A stretch of 22,999 nucleotides of DNA from an uncultured Saprospiraceae bacterium (GCA_937930625.1 CALHBW010000469.1:1-22999); one strand, 5' to 3'. Numbered from the stretch's first letter, positions 8,501 to 16,117 are shown. The notes: generated by a model from the letters alone, not told the origin. A program made the numbers and translations.

Positions 8501-10156
8501 ATGAAAAATACAATTATTATTTTGTTTGTACTCATTGCGGGTATGGTATCTGCACAAGACAGTACAAATACAAAACCGGAGGCATATTTAGAATCGGGTC
8601 GTATATTTATAGCTCCCAACTGTAACGCAGCGGCAGTGGCAGAACGCAAAGCAAAAGGCATCAAGGCGAGTATGTTTGCGACCTACGATGCTGCCTCAAA
8701 ATTTCAGCAGGGAGCCGACAAGCAAGAACTAGCAACATGGGATAAAGATAAATATGAACAGGGGTGCTTGCCTAAAGAGCATGTACTTGTTTTGGAGAAA
8801 TACGAAAATAACATATACAAAACAGCTTTTCTCAACGATGCTCCTGATTTGCCACTCCTACAAGACAATCAGGAGCTTCAAGCCTCTTACGCTGTTATAA
8901 AGGAGCAGAAGCAAAACATCAATATCATGTTTGTCATTGACGGTACAAAGAGTAATCATGCCTCTTTTGCTCCTACGATTAATGCAATCAAAAACAGTGT
9001 CTACCACAGAGCATCCGGTGAAAAATGTAGTATAGGTACAGTAATTTACGGTAATCATAAGGAAGGGATTCTTGCCGAAAAAGCTCCGGTTTTTGGGAGC
9101 CATTCTTCTGTCATTAAAACACTTAAAAGTCATGGAAATAAGCAATATATTCCGCAGGACAACGATGAACCCACCGCTATGTACCAAGGCATTGAATCTG
9201 CACTGGACTTCATGGAAAATCCTGATGCAAGCAATATCATTATACTTATAGGTGATGCAGGTAACACGCTTGGGGCAGATAACAATAAGGTTATCCAGAA
9301 GATGAAAAACAAACAATGCGGATTCATTGCTATCCAAACCCAACATAAGCAAGGTTTAGCGGGGCGTATTTACAATGAGTTTGTTGGTCAAAGCAAAAAT
9401 ATTGTAATGAAGTCGTCTATTACCACCAAATTTCGTCCCAAACTATACCAAAATACCGATAATACTTTCAGCTTGAAATACCCTGACGAAAGCATTGTTC
9501 CCGGCTCCATTACTTACGCGAATATGGGAAGTGCAATATCCCCATCGGAACTTGAGGAGACTCTCTCGCAAACACTCACATCGCTCGAAAAACAGCATCA
9601 AGAATTTCTTCGCCAATTAGATTGTTTGATACACATCAACTGTCCTGATATCAATATACCCATGATAGCGTATCTCAAAAAGCACAAATCCGGCGAATTC
9701 AAGCACCAGACGAGCCAAAATCAACTGCCCGTAGAAGCCTTTGCCCCTTTACATATTAAAGAACTTAAATATCCTTTATTCAGTCCCGTTCTCCTCATGA
9801 CCCGCGAAGAATTAAGTAGTTTGTATTCAATAACAGGTTCGTCTACGGATGCTTTACGCACTCAAGTCCTGGCAATATATAAAAACGTGCTGTCGCTTCA
9901 TTATGATAAAAATCCTGACACTACAATATTAAACAAGACAGACATGGAACTGCCATTTAAAAGCGAACTACTCACCAACTACTCCCTGAAAGACCTCGAA
10001 AACAAAGAAAAAATTAGCGACAAAGAGATATATAATATTTTCATTTATGCAGATGAAAAGCGTTATAGACTACGGAAAGTCATTGGCAATCCCGACTACT
10101 CATTCCGTTTCCAAGACAATACATACTATTGGGTACCGCTTGATATGATACCATAA
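8501..10156 (+). CDS. Secreted von Willebrand factor A (VWA) domain protein
   Basis: This 551-residue protein begins with a signal peptide (MKNTIIILFVLIAGMVSAQ). About residues 20-135 may be a small N-terminal domain; I do not recognise it. A VWA domain follows at about 140-300 with a complete metal-ion-dependent adhesion site: D147-x-T149-x-S151 in IDGTKSN (a variant of the usual DxSxS), T225 in EPTAMYQG, and D252 in LIGDAGN. Such domains bind partner proteins through a divalent metal. The C-terminal about 250 residues match no family I know and end in YYWVPLDMIP. The protein is probably periplasmic or surface exposed. It is transcribed alone, convergent with the lipoprotein gene. No transport, MoxR or secretion genes are adjacent, so no role can be assigned beyond metal-dependent binding. 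Confidence 0.85.
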   Translation: MKNTIIILFVLIAGMVSAQDSTNTKPEAYLESGRIFIAPNCNAAAVAERKAKGIKASMFATYDAASKFQQGADKQELATWDKDKYEQGCLPKEHVLVLEKYENNIYKTAFLNDAPDLPLLQDNQELQASYAVIKEQKQNINIMFVIDGTKSNHASFAPTINAIKNSVYHRASGEKCSIGTVIYGNHKEGILAEKAPVFGSHSSVIKTLKSHGNKQYIPQDNDEPTAMYQGIESALDFMENPDASNIIILIGDAGNTLGADNNKVIQKMKNKQCGFIAIQTQHKQGLAGRIYNEFVGQSKNIVMKSSITTKFRPKLYQNTDNTFSLKYPDESIVPGSITYANMGSAISPSELEETLSQTLTSLEKQHQEFLRQLDCLIHINCPDINIPMIAYLKKHKSGEFKHQTSQNQLPVEAFAPLHIKELKYPLFSPVLLMTREELSSLYSITGSSTDALRTQVLAIYKNVLSLHYDKNPDTTILNKTDMELPFKSELLTNYSLKDLENKEKISDKEIYNIFIYADEKRYRLRKVIGNPDYSFRFQDNTYYWVPLDMIP

Positions 10157-10193
10157 AAAAAGAACTCCCCACGCCAAAAAGCAGCAAGGAGTT
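10155..10193 (-). terminator. Intrinsic terminator of the small lipoprotein gene
   Basis: Read on the minus strand, AACTCC (10188-10193) pairs with GGAGTT (10163-10168), followed after one base by seven T residues (the plus-strand A-run 10155-10161). It lies about 23 bases after the stop codon at 10216 and just past the end of the convergent VWA gene. The loop is rather long (19 bases). Confidence 0.6.
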
Positions 10194-10215
10194 TCCAAAA
10201 TCAATCCAACAAATT

Positions 10216-10590
10216 CTATTTCAAGGTCACTGCCTCCGTCTCACAAGCCGTCACGTAGAAGGCTTCATATCGGGTTTTGCCGGGTTTTCTTTTGCTGATG
10301 TCTTGGTAAGTAGCATTGTAGCTTCTTCCGGCGGGGATGCGTTGTATTTCCATAGAGCTACGTGGGTTGAGCGTGAGGTCTGCATGTATCTGTTTGCAGG
10401 AGATTCTGATGATATTTTTGGAGATATTTTCGTAGCGGACTGTGCCGTGATTGTTACGGGCGCATGGTGGCGGACTGTATTCTGTGCTTGTGCTTTGGGT
10501 CATAGAGCGATTACCACATCCGCCAAATATCAATGTACATAACAAAGCTATAATAAGGCAATGTACAAATAGGTGTTTTTGATTTTTCAT
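10216..10590 (-). CDS. Small lipoprotein of unknown function
   Basis: The protein has 124 residues if it starts at 10590. The frame is open to 10650, but those 20 extra residues are encoded partly by an ATTC-rich repeat and lack signal character. The chosen start gives a lipoprotein signal with hydrophobic residues 7-22 and lipobox IFGGC, lipidated at C25. The mature part has cysteine pairs (PPPC and SC; a late TACE) and a beta-rich core (GTVRYENIS, IPAGRSYNATYQDI) that could be a small Ig-like or PEGA-like sandwich. No named family was recognised. It lies upstream of, and convergent with, the VWA gene. The disrupted outer-membrane gene lies 150 bases upstream on the same strand, with repeat copies between. 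Confidence 0.7.
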   Translation of the reverse strand: MKNQKHLFVHCLIIALLCTLIFGGCGNRSMTQSTSTEYSPPPCARNNHGTVRYENISKNIIRISCKQIHADLTLNPRSSMEIQRIPAGRSYNATYQDISKRKPGKTRYEAFYVTACETEAVTLK

Positions 10591-10610
10591 ATTTTTTTTA
10601 AAATTAATGT

Positions 10611-10733
10611 TGAATGAGTGAATTTTGAATGAATGAATCCAATACGACAATCGTACAATGTGACAATGTTTCCCACATTAACGTATTAAATCATTACCAT
10701 ATTCATTATTCATTCATTCAAAATTCATTCATT
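10611..10733. repeat. Inverted pair of ATTC/GAAT-rich short repeats
   Basis: A unit containing GAATTTTGAATGAATGAAT lies at 10611-10638 on the plus strand, and a near-identical copy at 10708-10733 on the minus strand, about 70 bases apart. A third copy lies at 14278-14305, just before the crtB start. The unit is built from GAAT tetramers, so it is low in complexity, but the interrupting TTTT is conserved in all three copies. Confidence 0.65.
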
Positions 10734-10737
10734 AGAG

Positions 10738-11369
10738 TTAAGGAAACGAGTAGCCAAAAGAGATACCCGGATAATAAGGGATAAAGAAGACCTCATTCTC
10801 TTGTCCGGCTTTTTTGATATTTCCGAAAAAGGGCGACAGTCCGGCGCGTAGGTTGAAGCCGCCTTGTGGGTCTTGGTAGCGGAAGCCGACAAACATGGTG
10901 GCGGCAAGTCGGGCTTCGTTGTCGAAGCTGTCTATCAAGCCGATTTTTCCGTAGGTCAAGCCCATGCCGAGTTCGAAGTATTTGCCCTCATTGCCGAGTA
11001 GGTAGTTGAGGCTGACGGGTATGGTGTAGCCCTCAAATTTGCCGACATTCATATAGCCGGCACCGACCCGAAAACCGGGACCGTCGGAAGACTTGGTGAG
11101 GCGTTGGTCATAATTGAAGGTCACTAATCCGCCCTGTCCGAGTATTTCGATAAATACGGCTTGCTGCGGACTGTTTTTGCCGACCTTTTGCGCCTGTACT
11201 TGCACGTAGTGCCGTAACCCGTTATTCGTTGGCTCGTTATTCGTTTTTTAACTAATTAATAATCAACAACTTACTGTAATTTTTAGTTGTCAATGAATTA
11301 CGAATTAAACCAGTAGGTACACATACATAAGCACGCGCATACGAGGAGGTATTTGATGTGTTTTTTCAT
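10738..11369 (-). pseudogene. Outer-membrane beta-barrel-like protein split by a 107-bp insertion in its signal peptide
   Basis: The main open frame (11205 down to 10738, 155 codons from a GTG) starts at the tail of a signal peptide, QVQAQ then KVGKN, with no signal core ahead of it. The missing front is upstream: an ATG at 11369 encodes MKKHIKYLLVCACLCMCTY and then runs into a stop. Joining TAC (11313-11315) to GTG (11203-11205) removes 107 bases, restores the frame exactly and gives a 174-residue protein with a complete signal peptide. GTAG occurs at both edges (11206-11209 and 11313-11316). The mature part has alternating glycine- and aromatic-rich strands (FEGYTIPVSLNYLLG, YFELGMGLTYG, ATMFVGFRYQ) and ends PYYPGISFGYSFP, as in small outer-membrane barrels. 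No named family was recognised. The gene should be non-functional as read unless an alternative start supplies export. Confidence 0.75.
11206..11312. mobile_element. 107-bp non-coding insertion with 4-bp GTAG flanking repeats
   Basis: The segment lies between the two halves of the signal peptide coding sequence. It holds two copies of CGTTATTCGTT/CGTTATTCG spaced by GGCT (11220-11244), an AT-rich middle, and a small hairpin ACAACT with AGTTGT. The ends are not clear inverted repeats and no protein is encoded. The GTAG at both edges could be a target duplication. It resembles a miniature element or a captured repeat rather than a known insertion sequence. Confidence 0.6.
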
Positions 11370-11890
11370 GTTTTGTTTTTTCGTACAGGCGATTTTAATC
11401 GCCATGTCAACAAACAGACTTCTGCCACATGGCGATTAAAATCGCCTGTACGGTTTTCAATAAGTCCCCACCCCAAAAGGGGGAAGGGAACTTCAAGAGT
11501 GGATATCGTTCTAAGGGGAAGGTGTTTTTTTATTTTGAGATTACAGGGTGCTTCGCATTATAGACAGTTGTGTGTACAATGTTCATAGTTCTTTGTTTTT
11601 GTTAAAAATGAAATAAGGTATTGTGTAAACCCTATCTTGACGCTACAAAGATGCGCTAAGTTTGGAAAGCAAAAAGTGGAGATATACTCAAAAATTGGAA
11701 AGCTATTTTGCGTTTTAAGAGTTAATTACTTTATGTATACTTATTTTTAATTATTTATAAAATACTAATAATAAATTATTTACGTAAATACAAGTTTAAT
11801 CTATCATTTATTTAATCATTTTAAAAATTAGCAAGCTAAAGTATAAAAATTTCAAAAAATGATTATAAAAATCAATAAAGCTGTGATAAT
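11370..11890. other. Gene-free spacer with palindromic repeats
   Basis: About 520 bases without a supported gene. 11382-11452 is the perfect inverted repeat listed separately. 11465-11520 is a C/G-run patch (CCCCACCCC then AAGGGGGAAGGG) of a kind often repeated in Bacteroidota spacers. From about 11640 to 11890 it is AT-rich and featureless, leading to the lycopene cyclase stop. The 76-codon open frame at 11358-11588 lies across the inverted repeat and is not protein-like. Confidence 0.6.
11382..11452. repeat. Perfect 26-bp inverted repeat, each arm itself a hairpin
   Basis: Arms 11382-11407 and 11427-11452 are exact reverse complements around a 19-base loop. Each arm also contains its own palindrome (GGCGAT, four bases, ATCGCC). 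It can fold as one long stem or as two small hairpins, as in REP/BIME-type elements. Confidence 0.8.
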
Positions 11891-12760
11891 TTATGGATAA
11901 TTTGTTTGGCTTATTTTCGCGTCCCTCTTCCGAAAATACTCAAACAAACTCATATTCATCAACAATAATAACAGACAATACACCAAGTCATCCAAAGGAA
12001 TTGTTACTAAACGAATACCCAGATTTTCAGCATTATTATACAGCACCACAGGTGTCTCCGTAAATGCGCCTGTCAAGACCCCATTCACTATAAAAAAAGG
12101 TATCAAACTCACCAAATAAGCCAAATAATAACGGCTCAATTGCGACCTTTTATCTGTAAAAATAAAGTACATCAAAAATGCGGCGGTCAGCAAAAAAGTC
12201 GTCACCGTATACATCTTTTCCCAATGAATAATAGAGAGTGTCAGTAACATTATTATCAACAAATAAGTGACAATTGCTTCTATAGGTTTTAAATAATCTT
12301 TCGGAAAGTAATAATTCAAACATTCATATATAAAAACACAACAATAAGGCATTACAAAAAAGAACAACCACTCCCCTATCGGCAAGCTCATAAATTTTAA
12401 AGGTTCATAATAATAATTCGGATTAAAACCCCACACTCCCAAGACCGTAAAATACACATCCCAGGGAACAAACACCAATGCCGTCAATCCAATTGCAGGA
12501 AATAAATATTTCCATTTTTTATAAAAATGCACTCGTTTATCAAAGCTCAATAGAAAAGGAAATAAGATAGATAATCCATTGATTATCAAATATAAATAAT
12601 TGGTCTCTAAATTCTGATAGCTATGTACTTTGTCTACATTATAGGCGAGATTATCCGCTTCCACACCACGCAGCCACCACAAAAAAAGAACAGCAATAAG
12701 CGGAAAAGCTATTGCTGCCATTTGCGTAAATCCTATATTAGTTTTTAGTTCATGGTTCAT
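11891..12760 (-). CDS. Membrane lycopene cyclase (CrtYcd-type, two-domain)
   Basis: This 289-residue integral membrane protein matches the heterodimeric/fused type of lycopene cyclase, which converts the linear ends of lycopene to rings. Both repeat halves are present. The first has FVPWDVYFTVLGVWGFN (about 97-113) and SLPIGEWLFFFVMPYCCVFIYE (about 125-146). The second has VNGVLTGAF, PVVLYNN and TIPLDDLVYCLLLLLMN (about 225-270), where the second acidic motif is DD rather than the common ED. Seven or eight membrane segments are evident. The family usually begins near NYLYLIINGLSILFP (about residue 54), so the first about 50 residues are an extension. Its ATG lies inside a TTTTAGTTCATGG repeat array, so the annotated start may have been created by the repeat; M14 (start 12721) is another choice. 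It is third in the crtI-crtB-cyclase order. Confidence 0.85.
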   Translation of the reverse strand: MNHELKTNIGFTQMAAIAFPLIAVLFLWWLRGVEADNLAYNVDKVHSYQNLETNYLYLIINGLSILFPFLLSFDKRVHFYKKWKYLFPAIGLTALVFVPWDVYFTVLGVWGFNPNYYYEPLKFMSLPIGEWLFFFVMPYCCVFIYECLNYYFPKDYLKPIEAIVTYLLIIMLLTLSIIHWEKMYTVTTFLLTAAFLMYFIFTDKRSQLSRYYLAYLVSLIPFFIVNGVLTGAFTETPVVLYNNAENLGIRLVTIPLDDLVYCLLLLLMNMSLFEYFRKRDAKISQTNYP

Positions 12761-12793
12761 AGTTTTTAGTTCATGGTTTTTAGTTCATGGTTT
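12741..12793. repeat. Short tandem repeat array (left edge of the cassette in the carotenoid cluster)
   Basis: Three units of about 13 to 22 bases share TTTTTAGTTCATGG. The array overlaps the first codons of the lycopene cyclase. Related arrays lie at 13182-13233 and, in opposite orientation, at 13380-13421. Confidence 0.75.
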
Positions 12794-12824
12794 ATTTTGG
12801 GGGAATGATGGATTTTCTGAGTGC

Positions 12825-13156
12825 TTAAGTCATTCTAATGATTGACTTTGCTTCTTCGTATAATGTTTGAAAATGTTCATCTTCTATAAGTTCTCTTTCT
12901 CTTGCGATGTATAAACAAGTCACGACACCTCTGCGGCAGAGCGAATAGAATAGCTTAAAAATCGTGAAAATTCAGGGCGAGTTTGTCCGAGTGCTCCTTC
13001 GGCTATATTCAAGGCAATTGAGTCTGCTGCTCTTTTTATCTGTGAAGTCAATATAAATTTTTCTTCTTTTGGGAAATTCTTTGTTAACTCATGAATAGAG
13101 CGAGTATATTTTACAGCACGTTGCCAAACTTTTAATTCTTCAAATTGAAGTTTCAT
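12825..13156 (-). pseudogene. Four-helix-bundle (S23/IVS-type) protein gene, frameshifted
   Basis: The first 77 residues are a classic four-helix-bundle protein of the family found in 23S rRNA intervening sequences and scattered in bacterial genomes: FEELKVWQRAVKYTRSIHEL, FPKEEKFILTSQIKRAADSI, LNIAEG, then EFSRFLSYSIRSAAEV. The frame then hits TGA at 12920-12922. If two bases (12924-12925) are skipped, the frame continues with VTCLYIARERELIEDEHF, an expected fourth-helix region, to a stop at 12825-12827, giving 109 residues, close to the usual about 115-120. So the gene carries a net 2-base insertion, or the sequence has an error there. Members of this family bind nucleic acid in some contexts, but their function is unsettled. 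It sits between crtB and the cyclase and has no link to carotenoids. Confidence 0.8.
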
Positions 13157-13181
13157 TAGATATTTTCTTATTAGTTTTATC

Positions 13182-13233
13182 AGTTCATAGTTGATGGTTC
13201 ATGTTTCATAGTTCATAGTTGATGGTTCATGGT
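13182..13233. repeat. Tandem repeat array of the GTTCATAGTT family
   Basis: Two copies of a unit of about 21 bases containing GTTCATAGTTGATGGTTCAT follow each other just upstream of the four-helix gene. The same words occur at 12741-12793. Confidence 0.7.
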
Positions 13234-13379
13234 TTTTTTACAATCAATTGAATTGCATCCTGACAGCTATATGGAATTGTGAATTTCTGACCATCAATAT
13301 AATTTGAATAAATAAATTTTTTATGCAAAATAAATTTTATAATTAATTAAAAATAATAATTTATAATTGATTTATCTAT

Positions 13380-13421
13380 AAAACTATGAACTATAAAACT
13401 ATGAACTATGAACTATAAAAC
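13380..13421. repeat. Tandem repeat array, inverted orientation, abutting the crtB stop
   Basis: Units of AACTATGAACTATAA repeat about three times. They are the reverse complement of the GTTCATAGTT words on the other side of the four-helix gene. The array ends 3 bases before the crtB stop codon (13425-13427). From 13234 to 13379 there is only AT-rich sequence. Confidence 0.75.
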
Positions 13422-13424
13422 TAC

Positions 13425-14258
13425 TTAATACCAATTCATTTGATGCCTCACCGCTGAACTGCATAAGAGGTAAATTTTGCGCCCGTCATTGACCCGTATG
13501 CGCTCCTCTACCACGAGCGATGCAGACGAATTTTTAATTTTTGTAAACAATTTGCTGTAATAAACATATGCTAAATAAACACCTAATCGCGCACTCTTTG
13601 GCAATTGAGTGATGCCTATGTAAGCATGGTCAAAATCTGCCTTGATATCTGCCTCAATTTCTGCCTTCGTCATATTGTCGAATGACTTGAAATCAACACC
13701 CGGAAAATACACCCGTCCGCGCTCCTGATAGTCGCTTTTCATATCACGCAGAAAGTTGATTTTCTGAAATGCTGCGCCCAAGCTGCAAGCATAAGGTTTT
13801 AATCGCTCATACTCCGCTTCGTCGCCTTTGCAAAACACTTTCAGGCACATCAGCCCGACTACTTCTGCCGAGCCGTAAATATACGTTTTATACAAACTAT
13901 CATTGTACAAACTGTAATCTAAATCCATCGCCATGCTATCCAAAAAGGGGTCAATCAAGTCGCGCTCGATGCCATATTCGCGGCATACTTTCTGAAAAGC
14001 ATGAAGCACCGGATTGAGACTAATTCCCTCTTCGATAGCCTCATACGTATCTGCCCGAAATTTATCCAACAACTCTTTTTTCGGATAATTGTGAAAAGTA
14101 TCCACTATCTCATCCGCAAAGCGTACAAAGCCATACACCGCATAAATCGGCGCACGAAGTTCTTTCGCAAAAACGCGAATACCCATCGAAAACGATGTGC
14201 TATATCGTTTGGTTATCAACTCACTACACTCATCACAAGTGTCGTCATACAATTTCAT
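13425..14258 (-). CDS. crtB: Phytoene synthase
   Basis: CrtB joins two geranylgeranyl diphosphates to make phytoene, the first committed carotenoid step. The protein shows both aspartate-rich substrate/magnesium motifs: DEIVD (residues 49-53 from the chosen start) and DMKSD (172-176) within FLRDMKSD. It also has STSFSMG near the N-terminus, AVYGFVRFADEIVDTF, GSAEVVGLMCL and ARLGVYLAYVYY. The frame is open to 14324, but the first 19 codons of that longer form translate a GAATGAAT repeat (FIQNSFIQNS). The family normally begins MK-x-L/Y-D as in MKLYDDTCDECSEL, so 14258 is chosen (277 residues); 14267 is a close alternative. It follows crtI by about 135 bases on the same strand and is likely cotranscribed with it. 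Confidence 0.92.
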   Translation of the reverse strand: MKLYDDTCDECSELITKRYSTSFSMGIRVFAKELRAPIYAVYGFVRFADEIVDTFHNYPKKELLDKFRADTYEAIEEGISLNPVLHAFQKVCREYGIERDLIDPFLDSMAMDLDYSLYNDSLYKTYIYGSAEVVGLMCLKVFCKGDEAEYERLKPYACSLGAAFQKINFLRDMKSDYQERGRVYFPGVDFKSFDNMTKAEIEADIKADFDHAYIGITQLPKSARLGVYLAYVYYSKLFTKIKNSSASLVVEERIRVNDGRKIYLLCSSAVRHQMNWY

Positions 14259-14277
14259 GTGAAGCATAGACGAATTT

Positions 14278-14305
14278 TGAATGAATGAATTTTGAATGAA
14301 TGAAT
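14278..14305. repeat. GAATGAAT-type repeat directly upstream of crtB
   Basis: This is the third copy of the GAATTTTGAATGAATGAAT unit also found at 10611-10638 and 10708-10733. It ends about 20 bases from the crtB start and can be misread as N-terminal coding sequence. Confidence 0.65.
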
Positions 14306-14393
14306 AATTTTTCTCTTCTTTCAAATCATCCGAATTAAATATACAATTGTTTTATTTCAATATCTTGACCGCAAGCTGCGGACTAACCTCAAG

Positions 14394-15869
14394 CTATATC
14401 GCAAATTCTTTTTTGACCTCTCCTGCCACAACCTGCCCGGAAATCAGCGAGGGCGGCACACCCGGTCCCGGCGTCGTTAATTGTCCTGTGAAATATAGGT
14501 TTTTGACTTTGCTGCTTTTCATCTGTGGTTTCAAAATAGCGGTTTGTCGGAGGGTATTTGCCAAGCCGTAGGCATTGCCCTTGTAGGCATGATAATCTGC
14601 TTCAAAATCGCGGTGTGCGTAGCTGCGTTTATACACCACAGCATCTCGGATGTTTTGTCCGGTCAAATCTTCTAAGCGATTCATTATCAAGTTGTAATAA
14701 TGCTCTCTCATTTCCACCGTATCTTCCAAATCGGGTGCGAGAGGAATGAGTAAAAACAGATTTTCACAGCCTTCAGGCGCGCCTGAAGGGTCGGTTTTTG
14801 TGGTGCAACAAGCGTAGAAAAGCGGCTTTTCCGGGTAAGCCGGTTTTTCGTAAATATCAATCGCGTGTTGTTTGAAATCTTCGTCGAAAAACAGATTGTG
14901 ATGCAGCAAATTATTCAACTTTTTATTGACGCCCAAATAAAATAATAAGGATGAAGGAGCCATTACGCGCTTATCCCAATACTGCTCACTGTACTTACGT
15001 GCATGTGGTTCGAGCAGGTCTTGTTCCATATGATGATAATCGCCTCCTGCAACGATAATTTCAGCATCATACTCCCCTTTTTCTGTTAAGACTTTTTTCG
15101 CAGAACCATTAGGCACGACTATCTGCTTGACTTCTTCACCCAAGCAGATTTTCACGCCCAATTCTTCGGCAAGACTCACCATGCCTTCAATGATTTTGTG
15201 CATACCACCCATCGGATACCAAGTACCGAGCGCGAGGTCGGCATAGTTCATCAGACTGTACATGGCAGGTGTTTTTTCCGGCGTTGCACCTAAGAATAGT
15301 ACCGGAAATTCGAGCAATTCAATTAACTTCGGATGCTTGAATAACTTGCGAACGTGTGCCGACATTGAACTAAACATTTGGAGGCGAAAGAGCGATTTCA
15401 GCACACGAATATCCGCAAATTCCATAACAGAGCGACCGGGTTTATAGACAAATTCATTGATGCCTACTTGGTATTTATATTCCGCTTCGCGAAGAAATTT
15501 ATCCAGATTCTTGCTGCTTCCGGGTTCGTATTGCTCAAAAAGTTCGTAGAGTTCTTTCTTGTTTGCGGGGACATTCATCACATCACCCTTCCCAAAGAAA
15601 ATACAATATCCGGGGTCGAGTCGCACCAAGTTATAATAATCAGATACTTTTTTATCAAATTCCGAAAAATACTTTTCAAAAACATCCGGCATCCAATACC
15701 AACTTGGTCCCATGTCAAAGGTAAAGCCTTCTACCTCAAACTTTCGCGCACGTCCGCCCGCCACAGTGTTCTTTTCCAAAATGGTAACATCATAACCATC
15801 TCTCGCCAGAAAAGACGCTGCCGACAAACCCGCAAATCCCGCACCTATAACAATGACTTTTTTTGACAT
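14394..15869 (-). CDS. crtI: Phytoene desaturase (CrtI family)
   Basis: This 491-residue FAD-dependent enzyme introduces double bonds into phytoene to give lycopene or a related product. An N-terminal Rossmann dinucleotide motif (VIVIGAGFAGLSAASFLA, about residues 5-22) is followed by TILEKN and AGGRARKFEVEGF. The C-terminus has the CrtI signature around YFTGQLTTPGPGVPPSLISG (about 460-480). PSWYWMPDVFEKYFSEF and YPMGGMHKIIEGM are typical of Bacteroidota CrtI proteins. It is first in the carotenoid order, with crtB next on the same strand. The start at 15869 places the FAD motif at the usual distance. Its upstream region has no full TAnnTTTG box that I could find. The exact number of desaturation steps cannot be read from the sequence. 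Confidence 0.95.
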   Translation of the reverse strand: MSKKVIVIGAGFAGLSAASFLARDGYDVTILEKNTVAGGRARKFEVEGFTFDMGPSWYWMPDVFEKYFSEFDKKVSDYYNLVRLDPGYCIFFGKGDVMNVPANKKELYELFEQYEPGSSKNLDKFLREAEYKYQVGINEFVYKPGRSVMEFADIRVLKSLFRLQMFSSMSAHVRKLFKHPKLIELLEFPVLFLGATPEKTPAMYSLMNYADLALGTWYPMGGMHKIIEGMVSLAEELGVKICLGEEVKQIVVPNGSAKKVLTEKGEYDAEIIVAGGDYHHMEQDLLEPHARKYSEQYWDKRVMAPSSLLFYLGVNKKLNNLLHHNLFFDEDFKQHAIDIYEKPAYPEKPLFYACCTTKTDPSGAPEGCENLFLLIPLAPDLEDTVEMREHYYNLIMNRLEDLTGQNIRDAVVYKRSYAHRDFEADYHAYKGNAYGLANTLRQTAILKPQMKSSKVKNLYFTGQLTTPGPGVPPSLISGQVVAGEVKKEFAI

Positions 15870-16104
15870 GTATTAATTTTAAGTAAACATTAAATTTTGA
15901 ACGAATTTAATAAATTTATAAATACTCAAAACAACTATTTGCCAAAATATTTAAAATTTACTCATTCAATATTCAAGCGGTAGAGAAACAACAGCACCTT
16001 ATTTTTGTTTAACTATTTGTCAAAAAAATTAAACAAAATACTTTTTTTGTATTTAGTGCCTATCTTTTTTCATAAATTACTTGCTTTTGTGAAAAAAAAA
16101 ATGA
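15870..16104. other. Spacer between crtI and the small-RNA promoter
   Basis: A very AT-rich stretch, presumably with the crtI promoter, though no clear -7 box was found on the minus strand. It holds a 10-bp perfect inverted repeat, TTTTGTTTAA (16003-16012) with TTAAACAAAA (16029-16038), which may be an operator. No gene is seen. Confidence 0.5.
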
Positions 16105-16112
16105 TACTTTTG
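16081..16112 (+). promoter_or_regulatory. Strong Bacteroidota-type promoter of the candidate small RNA
   Basis: The -7 box TACTTTTG (16105-16112) fully matches TAnnTTTG. A -33 TTG lies at 16081-16083 with 21 bases between, inside the usual range, and a second TTTG lies at 16086-16089. Transcription would start near 16118. Confidence 0.6.
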
Positions 16113-16117
16113 TGACA

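Noticed and set aside
11358..11588. 76-codon plus-strand frame as a gene
   Set aside because: It spans a perfect inverted repeat and a C/G-run patch, and is antisense to the signal peptide start of the barrel gene.
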